Positions 10,953 to 22,156 are shown, counted from the stretch's first letter. The stretch: DNA of 64,000 bases from Plantago major (GCA_026545765.1 CM048842.1:21044667-21108666); one strand, 5' to 3'. Notes: a model not told the origin generated them from the sequence alone. Program-made: numbers and translations.

Positions 10953-12033
10953 TGTTGAGCCTCGAACACTAACTAACTAAACTATTACAAGAAACCTAGT
11001 CTAAGACCCGCCTCCTACTAGAAGTCCGAAGCAGTACCTGTCCGAGCTAGAGTACCTGAAAGGACTAAGCGGGGGGGTTAGAAAAGGTTACCCGGATTGC
11101 GTATGTCAATCTGGTAAGAGACTTTACTCAAGAGAGAGTTGGGAACTCTCAATGTAATTGTTGAGGGGTAAAACCTCTAACACTAACTAACTAAGCTATC
11201 ACAAATAACCTGATCCAAGGCCCGCCTCCGACTTGAGGTCCGATGTAGTACCGGTCCGAGCTTGCGTACCTGAAAGGACTAAGTGGGGGGGGGGGGGTTA
11301 GAATGGGTTACCCGGATTTCCTATGTCAATCCGGTAAGAGACTTTACTCAAGAGAGAGTTGGAAGCTCTCAATGTAATAGTTATGAGGGATTATGACAAT
11401 ACTTGGGAATTCACTTAGGGACTCCCCCATTGATATTGCTTACCTCAAGGTCTTGGACATTTGTGCTATATTTATAGTTATCATATGCTTATGAGGTGGC
11501 TCACAAGATGATGCCAAGTGTACGCTTCAGATTTGGGCACCAATGCTACCTTTGGCCCATGGCCCATTAGTGAACAGTAATCCAATACTAATCAATGGGC
11601 CTGGGAGGGTAGTTTGGACCTTTTCCCTCTGAGAATACTGTTCCACCCGTTGGGTCCGTGTCAGTCCCTCGGACAGATCTGTCTGCTTGGTTGATCTGCC
11701 CTTGGGTAACTCTGGATGTCCGAGCCAAGAGTCTCACGGAAGTATCTCAGTGGTTCTGTTATATACGTTTGGTCTTGATGTGATGGTGGCGTCCGAGATT
11801 CTCTCATCCGGTCTGTTTGGCATCTCTGTACTGACGTAGCCAGGTTTAGAAGTCCTTTTCCCAACTAGCTCGGACTAGCTGTGAGGGTGTAGTGACTTTA
11901 GCGTACTGGTTGATTCACTTTGGCCGGACCATGTGAGGTCGGACCAGTACTGAATTGGCTATTTAAGCCATGATGCGCTTTAGGATACGCTCTATGGCGC
12001 CCTTAACGGATTGGACACATGTCCGTAACAACA
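10953..12033 (-). repeat. 3' LTR of the composite Tat element, with a 206-bp duplication of its end
   Basis: In element orientation it starts TGTTGTTACGGACATG (12033) and ends CTCAACA (10953). The last about 206 bases are present twice: 10953-11158 and 11159 to about 11380 both start TGTTGAG, share CTAACACTAACTAACTAA and GACTTTACTCAAGAGAGAGTT, and contain a G run (7 and about 14 bases). Either a local tandem duplication or the trace of an LTR inserted into an LTR. No such duplication is seen in the LTR at 26466-27242. Confidence 0.85.
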
Positions 12034-12838
12034 TATGTCCCCCTAGTTTCCAAGTATTTTAGTAGAAGATAGTTGGTAACTATGAAAAGAACAAGTGTGT
12101 TGTGGAGCGTGTCCGAATCGTTAACTGAAAAAAGGAAAAAAAATCCTTTTTGTTGAGATCCGTCATCCGTGTTCTTAGGAATTCAATATATCTCTCTCCC
12201 CCGCCTTTTCCTTCTACAGTCTGAGTTATGTAATAGCTCGGACTGTAGATGGAAAAGGTATTTGTATCAGAGACATATAGATCCGAGTACGGTTAGGATC
12301 TGACGTAGCCCTCTGTGGAAGAGTGTATGGGAAGCTATCCGTTCGACCGATTGTTGAACTGGTCCTCCCGGGTCGCTGATCCGTAAACCAAAGAGGCCCA
12401 ATAGGTTGTCCGTCCGGCCCACGGGGGAAATATCCCGGGTAAAGAGATGCGACCGTCGGATCGGAACGACATCAACGGTTGGGGTTCTAAGCCCGATTGA
12501 TGTGACGCGTCTGTCAAGCATTAAATGCGACGTACTGAAAACCGTCCACTCGCGAAGCGGCACAACCCTTGGATTGGAGAGGATCAACTGCTGGGATTCA
12601 AATCCAAGTGGTGTGACTCTTGGCTTTCCCCAAATTGCCCTACCTGTGTGGACTAACAGGCGCAGTGGAGGTTGGAGGGAAGACGGACTTTAGTAAGGAT
12701 TTGTTGACTTGAAACTTTGTGCTCTTTCTTCTTCGGGATACTCTGTTTTGATTACGTATTTACGCAATTCTGGTAATCCTTCTTTAACATATATCCGATC
12801 CTTTGGTTTATTGTGCAGCTCACTGGTTCGACTACATC
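12034..12838 (-). other. 3' non-coding end of Tat unit 1, with polypurine tract
   Basis: On the minus strand CTTGGAAACTAGGGGGACATA (12034-12054) precedes the LTR and is the polypurine tract, as at 3090-3111. The rest carries no protein I recognise. Reading + the other way, TTTATTGTGCAG at about 12808-12819 is a good splice acceptor for the first recognised exon of aORF1, so an upstream antisense exon may lie here. Confidence 0.55.
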
Positions 12839-14191
12839 ATGTCGACGCTCCGTGAAAAGAAAAGGTTGCAGAGGGAGCAGCAGGTCTTGGAGGTCGCCGC
12901 TGGTCAGAGGACCAAAATCATCAACACTTCCGTGGGTCTTCCTATGTCGGATCCGAAGAATGCCACAGTGTTTGCCGCGGAGGAAGAAAGGCGGAACAAG
13001 GCTGGAGAGGATTCACAGGCCTTGGCGGTGCCCGACAAGGGCAAAGCCCCTGCCACTCGGAGCGCCACTGCTTCAAAGTCCCAGGCTTCCGCTGCTCCAG
13101 CACCATAGTGGGAGGTGTTGATGCAGGACGCTATTACCTCGGGATGCAAGAGGGGAGCAACCTCGGAGGCTCCTCCTACAGCAAAGAGACAGCAGTTGTC
13201 CGCTTTCTTGCCTGTTGACCAAGCTGCTCTCGATAAGGAGTACGAGCAGGCTTGCGGAGTCCCTGAGGTTGAGCGAGTCGGAGGGCTGGATGGGCTATAC
13301 CAGAGGGTAAGTAATCTTTCCATGCTCTCCTTGGCTTATTCTTAGTATAATAGAAATGTAACTTATATCCTTGCGGATCTCTCCCAGCTCGAATGTTTCG
13401 TCAGGGCCATGCCATGGAAGGCCGGCGAACGCGCTACTATTGAGGAGGACCTGCACAAGGCTGTGGCCACATCCGCGGATGAGGCGGAGAAGGTGAAGCA
13501 GTTGGAGATGTAGGTGAAAGAGCAAGAAGTGAAGTTCAATAAGCTGAGGGCCAGCTGGGAAGAAATCAAGGCGGACCTCGACTGGCAGGAGAACTTTGTC
13601 GACAAGTCGATGAAGGCTTTCCTAGATTCCAAGGATATGCTGCTCGGAGGCCTCCAATATGCCCGTCTTCAGGCTGGTCGTGACTTCATAGAGTCTGACT
13701 CCTTCAAGTTCTTGATGGCGGACAAATCCGATGCCTCCCGCCTGGATGGGTTCGTGTCCTCTATCGGGCAGCTGCAGTCCAAGGGACTACTTCCACCGGA
13801 CTTCGACTGGAAGGTGGAAGCGTTAATCCCTTCTGCGGATGCTAATGGTTTGGAGGTCCCTGTCGACAGTGTCTCGGATGAACAGTTGGCCGCGTGTGAG
13901 TTTGCGGAACTCGTCACCGAGGAGGATGAGATCGAGATTCGAAACGGGGGGCCCTTCCTCCCGAGGTGGGTCCCGAATGCCCTCCGAAAGGTATGCTTTG
14001 TACCTTTCGATAATTACCGGGCTTTCCTAAAGAAGTGGTTCTTCCTGCCTTCCCGGGTCGTTGGCCTTCCCGCGGATTTCAACTTGTTCAATCTTGTTGA
14101 ATCCCTCGCTGCGCAAGTCGTCTCCAACACGCCCCCTGTCGGTCCGCCCCAAGCTGGTGAAGCTGGTGCAAGCCAAGCTGGACCTCAGTGA
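12839..14191 (+). pseudogene. Antisense aORF1 of Tat unit 1 (coiled-coil protein, two exons)
   Basis: It runs opposite to the retrotransposon genes. Exon 1 12839-13306 begins MSTLREKKRLQREQQ and contains AEEERR; a GT-AG intron (13307-13387, GTAAGT...CCCAG) follows; exon 2 13388-14191 holds ERATIEEDLHKAVAT, DWQENFVDKSMKAFLDSKD, SDSFKFLMADKSD and NGGPFLP...VPNALRKV. Phases match across the intron. The helical, charge-rich middle predicts a coiled coil. Two in-frame TAG codons (13106-13108, 13510-13512) break it. The paralogue at 18497-19919 has the same exon-intron layout, so the structure is ancestral. Antisense extra ORFs are known from Tat-lineage elements; the function is unknown. A further donor-like GTATG after CTCCGAAAG (about 13990) is also shared by both copies. 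Confidence 0.75.
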
Positions 14192-14616
14192 GAAGTCCGG
14201 GGTATGCCCCGTTGAAATTCTGTACTTGCTGACTTTTTTTGTTGGATTTGTATCTTTTGATGGCATGGAATGTCGCCATGTACTATTGCTTTGATTCGTA
14301 TTTAACTGAGGAGCTAAACCTCCTATGCTTCCGAATTATTACTTGCTCTCTTCTCTGCTTCCTTTTTATCTGTCGTTCATATGCTGAGTTATCATAAATC
14401 ACACACCTCTTAAGAGCACGGATCGCTGTAGATGGCGTCCGATGTAGAAATCAAACCATCATCTTTCCGATCCTCGGACCGTTCATTTTTTGGGATGCGT
14501 AATTCTTCTAGAAGGTGGAAGGTGAAACAGTGAAACAATCTTTATTGCTGCGTCTTTTCATCTTCCCAGTCGTCGGATTTGTGACACATGGCGTGATCGC
14601 AAAGATCCATTGCTAC

Positions 14617-14624
14617 TATAAATA
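14617..14624 (+). promoter_or_regulatory. TATA box upstream of antisense aORF2, unit 1
   Basis: TATAAATA lies about 105 bases upstream of the aORF2 leader, in the context CTATAAATAAG-ACTATGGTAACTCCTCC. The same box and context occur in unit 2 at 20350-20357, about 100 bases before the ATG. Conservation at the same distance in both units supports an antisense promoter. Confidence 0.5.
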
Positions 14625-14730
14625 AGACTATGGTAACTCCTCCTTTCTTACTGTTTTACTTTTCACCAATCTTTCCCTGTTTAGCACCTTTAGCCTTCCA
14701 AAAAAGCCAGCGTTCTCCAGGATGTGGTAA

Positions 14731-15003
14731 TCTGATGACGAGGAATACCAGCATTGGGTAAACTGTGCTTGTGGGCACATGCATCCGCCGATTTATCCGG
14801 GTAGAGGGACCGCTGATGACCCAATCATTCTTGATTTTGAAGTCGATCCTCCTCGATGTCCGGGAATAGCTAGGAGGTTAGCCGAGGAAGAGAGGGAGCG
14901 GACGCTAAAGTTGATCCGTAGGAGGATCCGAATGCAGCAGCAAGCTCGTCAGGACCGAGGTGGTGGCTCGGAGTCCCAAGGCTCGACTTCCGGAATCTGG
15001 TGA
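14731..15003 (+). pseudogene. Antisense aORF2 of Tat unit 1 (small basic protein)
   Basis: The open frame to TGA at 15001-15003 encodes HWVNCACGHMHPPIYPGRG, then ADDPIILD, DPPRCPG and a strongly basic helix RRLAEEERERTLKLIRRRI, ending in a Gly/Ser-rich tail. Unit 2 (20453-20833) has the same order with about 40 more N-terminal residues. Here a TAA (14728-14730) closes the frame just after the nearest ATG (14722), so the N-terminus is lost or the start has decayed. CxCG and HPP residues are kept in both copies and could bind metal, but I recognise no family. Confidence 0.6.
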
Positions 15004-15351
15004 AGGAACAAGGCGGGGTATGCCCTGTAGAAGTATGTACTTATCCTTGGACCTTTTCAGATTGTACCTCTCATATGTAAATGTTCGGATAATTTTGTCC
15101 ATAAAATTCGAACTACTTTTCATCGGATGAGATCGCCACCTTTTTCTCATTCGTGCTTCGTCAGATTATGTTGATGCACTTATTGTCGTAAGGCGGTTAA
15201 CAAATTCAAATTTCGGATGTTATTAATGGGCTTGTTTGGGTTTGGTCAGATAACTCAACTGACCCGACACTGTTCGACTTGAATGGGTGGTTCAAGCCCC
15301 TTGCTGACATCAATCTGTTTGCGTGGCGGACGTTGATTGGTTGGAGTGTTC

Positions 15352-15880
15352 TATAAAAAGGCATGACCCCAGTGCCAAAACCATGTAAACTGATCCCAAA
15401 CTCTTCTCTTCTTGTCTTTGGGATCATGGCTTGTAAATCATCGAAGTCGGATCTCTTCTCTTTTCTTCCGATCCTACTTTAGTGGCTCAAATCTCTCTTG
15501 AATTGGCTCCGGTTTCCTAATTTCGAGAGAGTTTGAGTCTCTAAAGCCGGTTAGGCGGAAATCTTTGTCTGTCTGCACTTTGCTCTCCCCGAACACTGGA
15601 TCTACATCACCATGTTTCGGTGGTATCATGAGGGATTCCATTACGTTTAACCATTTTCCTGAGTGCAGGTAGATCGAGTTCCTGGCCTCCGCGAAAACCA
15701 GACCTGCCGCTTGATATGGAAGAAGCTTTTCCCGACGGGGGAACGATTTTTTATGGGAGATGACGTATCCCCGAAGACGTTTTCTGCATTTTTCGTATTG
15801 CATCTGTAAGTCCGGATAACGATCCGAGATTGTAAGTTGCACAGACAGGATTATGTATAATTCGTCTTTGTATGAATAAA
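15352..15880 (+). other. Antisense transcription unit aORF3, Tat unit 1 (TATA to AATAAA)
   Basis: TATAAAAA at 15352-15359 and AATAAA at 15875-15880 bracket a small open exon at 15669-15809, which starts after a GTGCAG acceptor and ends MGDDVSPKTFSAFFVLHL before TAA. Unit 2 has TATAAATA at 21180, the exon 21858-21980 after GTGCAG with MEDDVSPETFSIVYVL, and AATAAA at 22053. The shared DDVSPxTFS ending, splice site, TATA and poly(A) signal suggest a real antisense gene. Upstream frames are too decayed to follow. Confidence 0.5.
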
Positions 15881-16070
15881 ATGCCTTGCTTTCCTTCTCG
15901 TTGTTAAATGAATGTTAAATCTCAGATGCACAAACTAAAAGATAGAAGTTGTATTGATTTGCCGGAAATTCAATTACAACTTGCGGGCTACATGGCCAAT
16001 GACAAAAAGGGTTAACAAAAAACAGAACTGACGGAGTTTCGTGTATCGGACAGTTGGAATCTAAAATAAC

Positions 16071-17398
16071 CTAACGATCTGACGGAGATTCGCGTAACCA
16101 TCCCTGTGCGTAAAACTTTTGAAGGTTTCTAGCATTCCACGGACGCTTGAGGGGATGTCCGTTCTCATCTTCTAATTCATAACTCCCATTCACTCTTGCT
16201 CCGACAATCTTGTAGGGTCCTTCCCACTTGGGCTTGAGTTTTCCAATATTGTTCAAAATGTCGGCTCGTCGAAGCACTAGGTCTCCGATTTGCAAGTTAG
16301 TCTCTCGAACGTTCCTGTTGTAGGTTCGGGCAGCAGTTGCCTGATACCTATGGATATTTGTCAGTGCCTCAGACCTTTTCTGTTCGAGCATGTCCAGGTC
16401 GAATATCCGAGCTTCGCGGTTTGCAATGCCTTCGAACTCTTGGATCCTCATAGTCTCAACGGCAATCTCAGACGGTACGACTGCCTCTGAGCCATATACC
16501 AAGGCGAATGGAGTTTCGTTGGTCGCGGTCCGTGCGGTGGTGCGATGAGCCCATAGCACACCTTCCAGGTCGTCCGCCCAACTTTCTTGTGAAGTTCTTA
16601 ACCGCTTCTCGAGGATCTTGACTATTGTTTTGTTCGTGGACTCAGCCTGTCCATTGGCTTGCGGGTATCCAACGTAAAATGTTGCTCGATTTTGAAGGAC
16701 GCCAGCCATTCCTTGAGCCTATGTCTTGAGAACTGGGCACCATTGTCCGAGACGAGAATCCTGGGCAGGCCAAAGAGACAGATGATATTCTTCCAGATAA
16801 AGGTTCGCACTCGACTCTCTGTAATGGTTGCGACAGCCTCAACTTCTACCCATTTGGTAAAATACTCAACAGCCACAATCAGGAACCTCCGCTGCTGGGT
16901 GCCTCTCGGGAACGGTCCGACTATGTCAATGCCCCATTTGTTGAATGGACACGCTATGATTGACGGAATCATAGGATGCATCGGACGATGTGGAATGTTC
17001 ACATAGTATTGGCAATCAGAGCACTTCCGAGCGTAGTCGACGGAATCTTTATTAATACTAGGCTAGTAATAGCCTTGTCGTATAATTTTCTGGGCGAGAG
17101 TCCTTCCCCCGGAATGACTTCCGCAGCTCCCGCTGTGTATCTCCTCTAGCATAGTCTTTGATTCTTGCGGGCTCAAGCACCACAAATGGATCCCTGCAAA
17201 TGATCTCTTGTATAAATCTTCCCCTAGTATAAAGTACCTGTTTGCTCTACATTGTACGCTCCTTGATTTCTTCGGATCAGCTGGAAGAAATCCGTCCTTG
17301 AGATAGTTCCAGATGTCAGTCATCCAATTTCTGCCCGTGTCAGTTACCATGACGGCGGAATTGAGACTCATGATGGATAAGTCAGTAACAACGGGCAA
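16071..17398 (-). pseudogene. Integrase of Tat unit 1
   Basis: This inserts the cDNA into host DNA. On the minus strand, 17398-17063 has the zinc-binding N-terminal region (EEIHSGSCGSHSGGRTLAQKI) and stops at GYY. 17002-16622 has the catalytic core start (WGIDIVGPFPRG, then VSDNGAQF). 16709-16071 has QANGQAESTNKTI with the catalytic Glu, and the C-terminal GDLVLRR...KWEGPYKIV region. So the D, D and E residues are present but spread over three frames, with a stop near 17063 and a frameshift near 16650-16700. No chromodomain follows, as expected for Tat. Confidence 0.85.
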
Positions 17399-17400
17399 AA

Positions 17401-18047
17401 TTACTCTCCTTGTAAAGCTGCCATTGCGGACGCGTATTTTGCCAGGGCATCCGCTCTTTCATTCCAGGCTCTGTCAAACTTTTCTAGGGTGAATTCCTCA
17501 AAGTTCTTGGCATCCTGCTTGAGTAGCTCGAGATACTTGATCATCGAAGGACCTTTTGTGGCAAAAGTTCCCGAAAATTGAGCTTCCACGAGCTGCGAAT
17601 CTGTGAAAGCTTTGAGCTCCCGAACTTCCAGGGATTTGGCCAGTTGCAGTCCAACTATCAATGCTTCATATTCAGCCTCATTGTTTGTAACTTTGAACTC
17701 CAGGGATATCGCGTAGTCAAGTTCCGCGCCATCGGGGCTCTTAAAGAAGATTCCAATCCCTCCGACTCTTCCAGTGGAGGAACCATCCACTTCCAATATC
17801 CAGGTATCAGAAGGATGTTTTTCGGCTTGGAGATCTCATGTAGGCTCCCGAGGTTCCCACCTTTGTGCTTCTGTTTCCCTGCTTTCTGGTCCGGAGTCGT
17901 TAGGCACGGACTTGCTTGCCATACCGTCAAGAAGGAACATCTGGTTGACTCGAGTTTCTTCATAAGATGCAGATAGAGACTGATTGATAAACTGGGCATC
18001 TTCGAGGTTTGTTGGGTTGAACTGCGGCGGAACTGGCTTCCGGACAA
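17401..18047 (-). pseudogene. Archaeal-type RNase H (aRNH) of Tat unit 1
   Basis: This second RNase H domain follows the usual one and precedes integrase. It reads EVDGSSTGRVGGIGIFFKSP, then FKVTNNEAEYEALIVGLQLA and AFTDSQLVEAQFSG, ending WNERADALAKYAS. Asp, Glu and Asp of the DGSS, EAEYEAL and TDSQLV motifs are the expected active-site residues. The linker before it (18047 to about 17800) is in another frame. A dual RNase H is a hallmark of the Tat/Ogre lineage. Confidence 0.85.
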
Positions 18048-18105
18048 CCTGCTTGGTGAGTAAACATTCGAATGCCCGTGTGTCAGGGCCCTTCTCTGAA
18101 TCCGC

Positions 18106-18429
18106 CTAAGGATATTCCGCTATGAAATCGGCGAGGATTTGAGCTTTCTTGGCTGACGGAGCCTGATAGCAAATGTTGTATTCACTCAGCTCGATCGTCC
18201 ACTTAGAGAGTCGTCCTGACTGATCAGGCTTCCCCAGGACCTGTTTCAAAGGTTCCGCAGTTAGTACCACAACTTTATGAGACTTGAAGTATGGTCTTAA
18301 CCGCCTTGCGGTGTAAACCAAAGCATATGCAAGTTTCTCAATCTTCACGTATCTTGTCTCTGCCCCAGCAAGGGCTTTGCTAAGATAGTAGATTGGGAGG
18401 TGATCGTTAGCCTGTAAAAGTACCTCCAT
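18106..18429 (-). pseudogene. C-terminal part of the RT-linked RNase H, Tat unit 1
   Basis: The minus-strand frame reads HLPIYYLSKALAGAETRY...EKLAYALV, then KPDQSGRLSKWTIELSEYNI and ADFIAEYP, the usual C-terminal half of a gypsy RNase H. It matches unit 2 (23263 and 23288-23450) closely. Its upstream end is cut at about 18430, where + strand antisense cassette 2 begins abruptly. RT, protease and gag of this unit are missing. Confidence 0.85.
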
Positions 18430-18496
18430 TCACGGTGTTATGGGTCCGTATCTGACATTGTTTGTTCCTTCTGTAGCTTACTGGTTCGAGTACATA

Positions 18497-19919
18497 ATGT
18501 CGACCCTCCGAGAAAAGAAGAAGCAACAGAGGGAGCAACAAGCCCTTGAGCTCGCCACTGGCCAAAGGGCCAGAATTATTAGTACGTCCGCGGGTTTGCC
18601 TATGGCGGACCCCAAAAATGCGATCGTGTTTGCTGCAGAGGAGGAGAGGCGGAGGAAGGCGGGTGAGGATCCGCAGATTCTGAAGGTGCCGACAAGGGCA
18701 AAGATCCGGCGACCCGCAGTACCACTGCGGCGAAACCACCAACCGCGGGTGCTCCGAGGACGTCTGGTCCGGGCGGTTCCGCTGCGTCCGCACCTCAGGG
18801 TGATATGCTGATGCGAGATGCCATCATCTCTGGCAGGAAGAGGGGTGCGACCTCGGATGCTTCTCCTGCATCAAAGAGACATCTTTTTTCCGTTGTTCTG
18901 CCATTGTCGGACCAAGCGGCCCTCGACGCTGAGTATGAATGGAGTCGTAAACTCCCTGACATTGAGCGGGTTGGAGAGCTCCATGAGTTGCATCAAAGGG
19001 TAAGCAGCTTATGAATGTTTTCCTTTCCCTGCTTTCAGCTTTTTATGATAGAATTATAACTTTTGTCTGTGCGGACTTCCTGTAGCTCGGATGCATGATC
19101 AAGGCTATGCAGCGGAAGGCCAGCGAGCGGGCCACCATTGAGGAGGACCTGCATAAGGCAGTGGCCACAGCGGCGGAGGAAGCGGAAAAAGCCAGGCGGG
19201 CGGAAACCCACCTGAAGCAGAAGGACACGGCAATAGCCAAGCTGAAGGCTAACGCGGAGACTCTTAGGTCGGATTTGGAGTGGCAGGAGAACTTCATCGA
19301 TAAGTCGATGAAAGCATTCCTGGATTCCAAGGACGCGCTCCTCGAAAATCTCCAATTTGCCCAGCTCGGAGCGGTGAAGGACTTCATGAAGTCGGACTCC
19401 TTCAAGTTCTTTATGGTGGACAAGGCTGATGTCCGTCGTCTGGAGGGGTTCTCATCCGCCATTGCCCAACTTCAAGGGAAGGGACTGCTTCCTCCCAACT
19501 TTAACTGGAAGGCGAAAGGGCTAGATCCAGCCGCAGATGCTAATGGAGTGGAGATCCCGGTGGAGGTTGTTCCGGATGAGAAGCTGGGCGCATGTGAGTT
19601 CGCAGAGATAGTCACCGAGGAAGGTGAGATTGACATCACCAACGGCGGGCCTTTTCTTCCCGAGTGCGTCCCGGATGCTCTTCGAAAGGTATGTTTCTTG
19701 CCTTTTGAGAACAACATGAACTATTTGAAGGATTGGTACTTCATGCCTTCTCGGGTCGTCGGCCATGCTGCGGACTTCAACCTGTTCGAGAACATCAAGG
19801 CTTCCGTTGATGAAGTTGCTGCATACCGCACTGTTGCTGCCAATGTCGATGCCAATCCGTCCTCCACTGATCCGCCTAGAGCTGACGAAGCCGGTCCGAG
19901 CCAACCTCCTCCTCAGTAA
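18497..19919 (+). pseudogene. Antisense aORF1 of Tat unit 2 (coiled-coil protein, two exons)
   Basis: Same plan as 12839-14191. Exon 1 18497-18999 begins MSTLREKKKQQREQQALEL after a CTGTAG acceptor; the intron GTAAGC...CTGTAG is 19000-19085; exon 2 19086-19919 is fully open (278 codons) and ends PSQPPPQ. A charged heptad-like stretch EEAEKARRAETHLKQKDTA near the start of exon 2 suggests a coiled coil; then WQENFIDKSMKAFLDSKD, SDSFKFFMVDKAD and NGGPFLPECVPDALRKV. Exon 1 has one lost base at about 18688, which shifts the frame. Exon 2 is the best-preserved antisense exon in the window. Confidence 0.78.
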
Positions 19920-20349
19920 GAAGTCCAGGGTATGCCCCGTGAAAAATTTGTAACCATTTGAATTTCTATGTCATTTGTCGGCACGGAACATTGTTGAGTA
20001 CAATATTCATCCTTTCTTTTGTCCGTAGTAATTCTACAATATTCAATGTTATCCATGCTTTGACGTAGTACTGGTTTTCTCCTTTATTTTCCTCGATCCG
20101 TCCTTAACATGCTGAGTTATCTCTTGCAAAGTTGGATCACTTTGAACGACATCTAATGGAAGATAATCGAACCATTATCTTGTTGATCTTCGGACTAATC
20201 ATCTTTATTATAACGATTTTTTATGGGAATGCATAATCTTATAGAAGGGGGAAGGTGAAGCAGTAGAGTCGCCATTATTACTGCGTCCTATCATCTTCCG
20301 AGCCGGCCGATGGTGGACATGTGGCATGATCGTAAGGATTATTCATTCC

Positions 20350-20357
20350 TATAAATA
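20350..20357 (+). promoter_or_regulatory. TATA box upstream of antisense aORF2, unit 2
   Basis: TATAAATA sits in the context CCTATAAATAAGGATATGGTAA, about 100 bases before the ATG at 20453. It matches unit 1 at 14617. Confidence 0.5.
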
Positions 20358-20452
20358 AGGATATGGTAATTCCTCCTTTCTCACTGTTTTACCTCTTTTC
20401 AGCCTTTCCTTTTCTAGAAATTTACTCTGCGAAGAAGTCAGATTCCTTTAGT

Positions 20453-20833
20453 ATGTCGGAATCCGCCCGAGAAGCTGCAATCCGAGCTAGGCAACTTCAC
20501 CTTAATGCAAGCACAGCGCTACCCGACTTGGAGAACCTCGGTGTTGGAGAATCGAATGGTCCCAAGTATGATTGCTGTCAGCACTGGATAAGTTGTGCCT
20601 GCGGAGATATGCACCCTCCGACTTATTCTGGTAAAGGCATAGCGGATGACTCAATCGTTCTTGATCCAGAAGGTGATCCCCCTTTGTGTCCGGTGGTCGC
20701 CAGGAGGCGAGCCGAGGAAGAGAGAGAGCGGGTGCTGAAGATGATCCGTAGGAGGATCTGAATGCAGCAGCAAGCTCATCGGACTCAAGGTGGTGGCTCG
20801 GAATCTCAAGGCTCAACCTCGGGAATCCGCTGA
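20453..20833 (+). pseudogene. Antisense aORF2 of Tat unit 2 (small basic protein)
   Basis: Starts MSESAREAAIRARQLHLNAS at 20453, the first ATG after the TATA box leader. It continues with HWISCACGDMHPPTYSGKG, ADDSIVLD, DPPLCP and the basic helix ARRRAEEERERVLKMIRRRI. A TGA at 20759-20761 replaces the CGA (Arg) of unit 1, a C-to-T change at a CpG as expected from methylated DNA decay. The frame then runs on to TGA at 20831-20833 with the same Gly/Ser tail. About 127 codons in all. Unknown family; conserved CxCG and HPP. Confidence 0.65.
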
Positions 20834-21179
20834 AGGGACAAGGCGGTGTATGCCCCGTATGCATATGTATGGTCCTCGGACCTTGAAAAGTTGTACTTTC
20901 CGTTTTTTTGTATGTTCGAATGATTTTCTAATTAAATTTGGACCGACCTCAATAGATGAAATTGTGACCTTTTTCATAGACTTACTTTGTCGGATCATTT
21001 TTATGCCAGTTTCTTGTAAAATGGCTAGCAGGTACGAACTCGGACATGATTAATGGGCTTGTCTGGATCAGGCAGGGTAAGCTCAGTCGATCCAACACTG
21101 TTTGGCCCAAACGAGTAGCCCAAGCCCATTGTCGACAACAATCTTTTTGCGTGGCGGACGCTGATTGATTCATCCACTC

Positions 21180-22058
21180 TATAAATACCCGAGTTCTCCT
21201 TTGCATTGATCGCCTAAATCCGACTCCAATTTCCATTCTTTCCCAAACTCGGATAGATCTCACAATTTGAGCCCGGTAGTACCCATAAGAAGATGATTTC
21301 TTGACTAGTCTCCCCCTTGAGACTTCCGTCCACTCTCAAATCGGCGCTTGTCTTGAGTTTGAGTGTGGCGTGGGACTGGAGGGGATGATTTCTCAAGATC
21401 AGTTGTTAGGAAACACAAATCTTGGGAAATGTTCATATCCGGGGGTAGACTAACGGATGATCTTATCGGTCGTATGTGCGATCCACCCTTTAGGAGCTTT
21501 TCCTTTCTGAGGAGCTGCTAACGGTTGGGTCGCCATACGATCAATGCGTCGGGTCCATGCTCGGATTCGATCAAACAGGTACCTTTGAAGAACCCCTCTG
21601 TCCAGAGATAGGAGGTTTTAGTGCTGTAAAAATCCGAGGTAACTCCGTTTGGTTCTAATCTGCTTATGAATATGGGATTTCGAGTGCCTTTTTTATAGAC
21701 TGGCCATGATAAATTATTGACTCATGGTGGCTCGGACTGGGCCAACAATCGTTGGTTTAATGTGTCCGTACACACTGTGCATGGGATCCGTAGAGGGAAT
21801 CAAAGGTATGGTGATATTGTTGAATTCCAACTTACTGAATCATTCTGTATTGTGCAGGCACATCAGATTCTTGGTGTCCCCGGAAGTGATGACTACGTAG
21901 AGTACTTTCCTGTCGGAGGAATAATTTCGATGGAAGATGACGTATCTCCAGAGACTTTCTCTATAGTTTATGTATTGTAGCTGTAGATCCGGATAAAGAT
22001 CCGAGGTTGTAGACTGCAAAGATAGTGTTATGTACACTATGTTTCGTATATGAATAAA
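21180..22058 (+). other. Antisense transcription unit aORF3, Tat unit 2 (TATA to AATAAA)
   Basis: TATAAATA at 21180-21187 and AATAAA at 22053-22058. An open frame 21717-21980 ends in the exon 21858-21980 (after GTGCAG), with EDDVSPETFSIVYVL before TAG. Matching signals lie in unit 1 (15352-15880). Only this C-terminal exon is clearly conserved between the units; the upstream exon structure is unclear. Confidence 0.5.
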
Positions 22059-22156
22059 ATTCATTACTTGCTTTTTTTGTCATCTGAACACTAAATTTCA
22101 GATTTATGAATTGAAAGATGGAAGTTGTATTGATTTGACGGAAATTCAATTACAAC

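Noticed and set aside
12267..12693. Several 60-106 codon frames on both strands near the Tat 3' end
   Set aside because: The region is CG-rich and stop-poor; no motif, and nothing comparable is kept in unit 2.
15474..15842. 122-codon minus frame downstream of Tat integrase
   Set aside because: It overlaps the antisense aORF3 exon, and unit 2 has no long equivalent; probably a shadow of the + strand exon.
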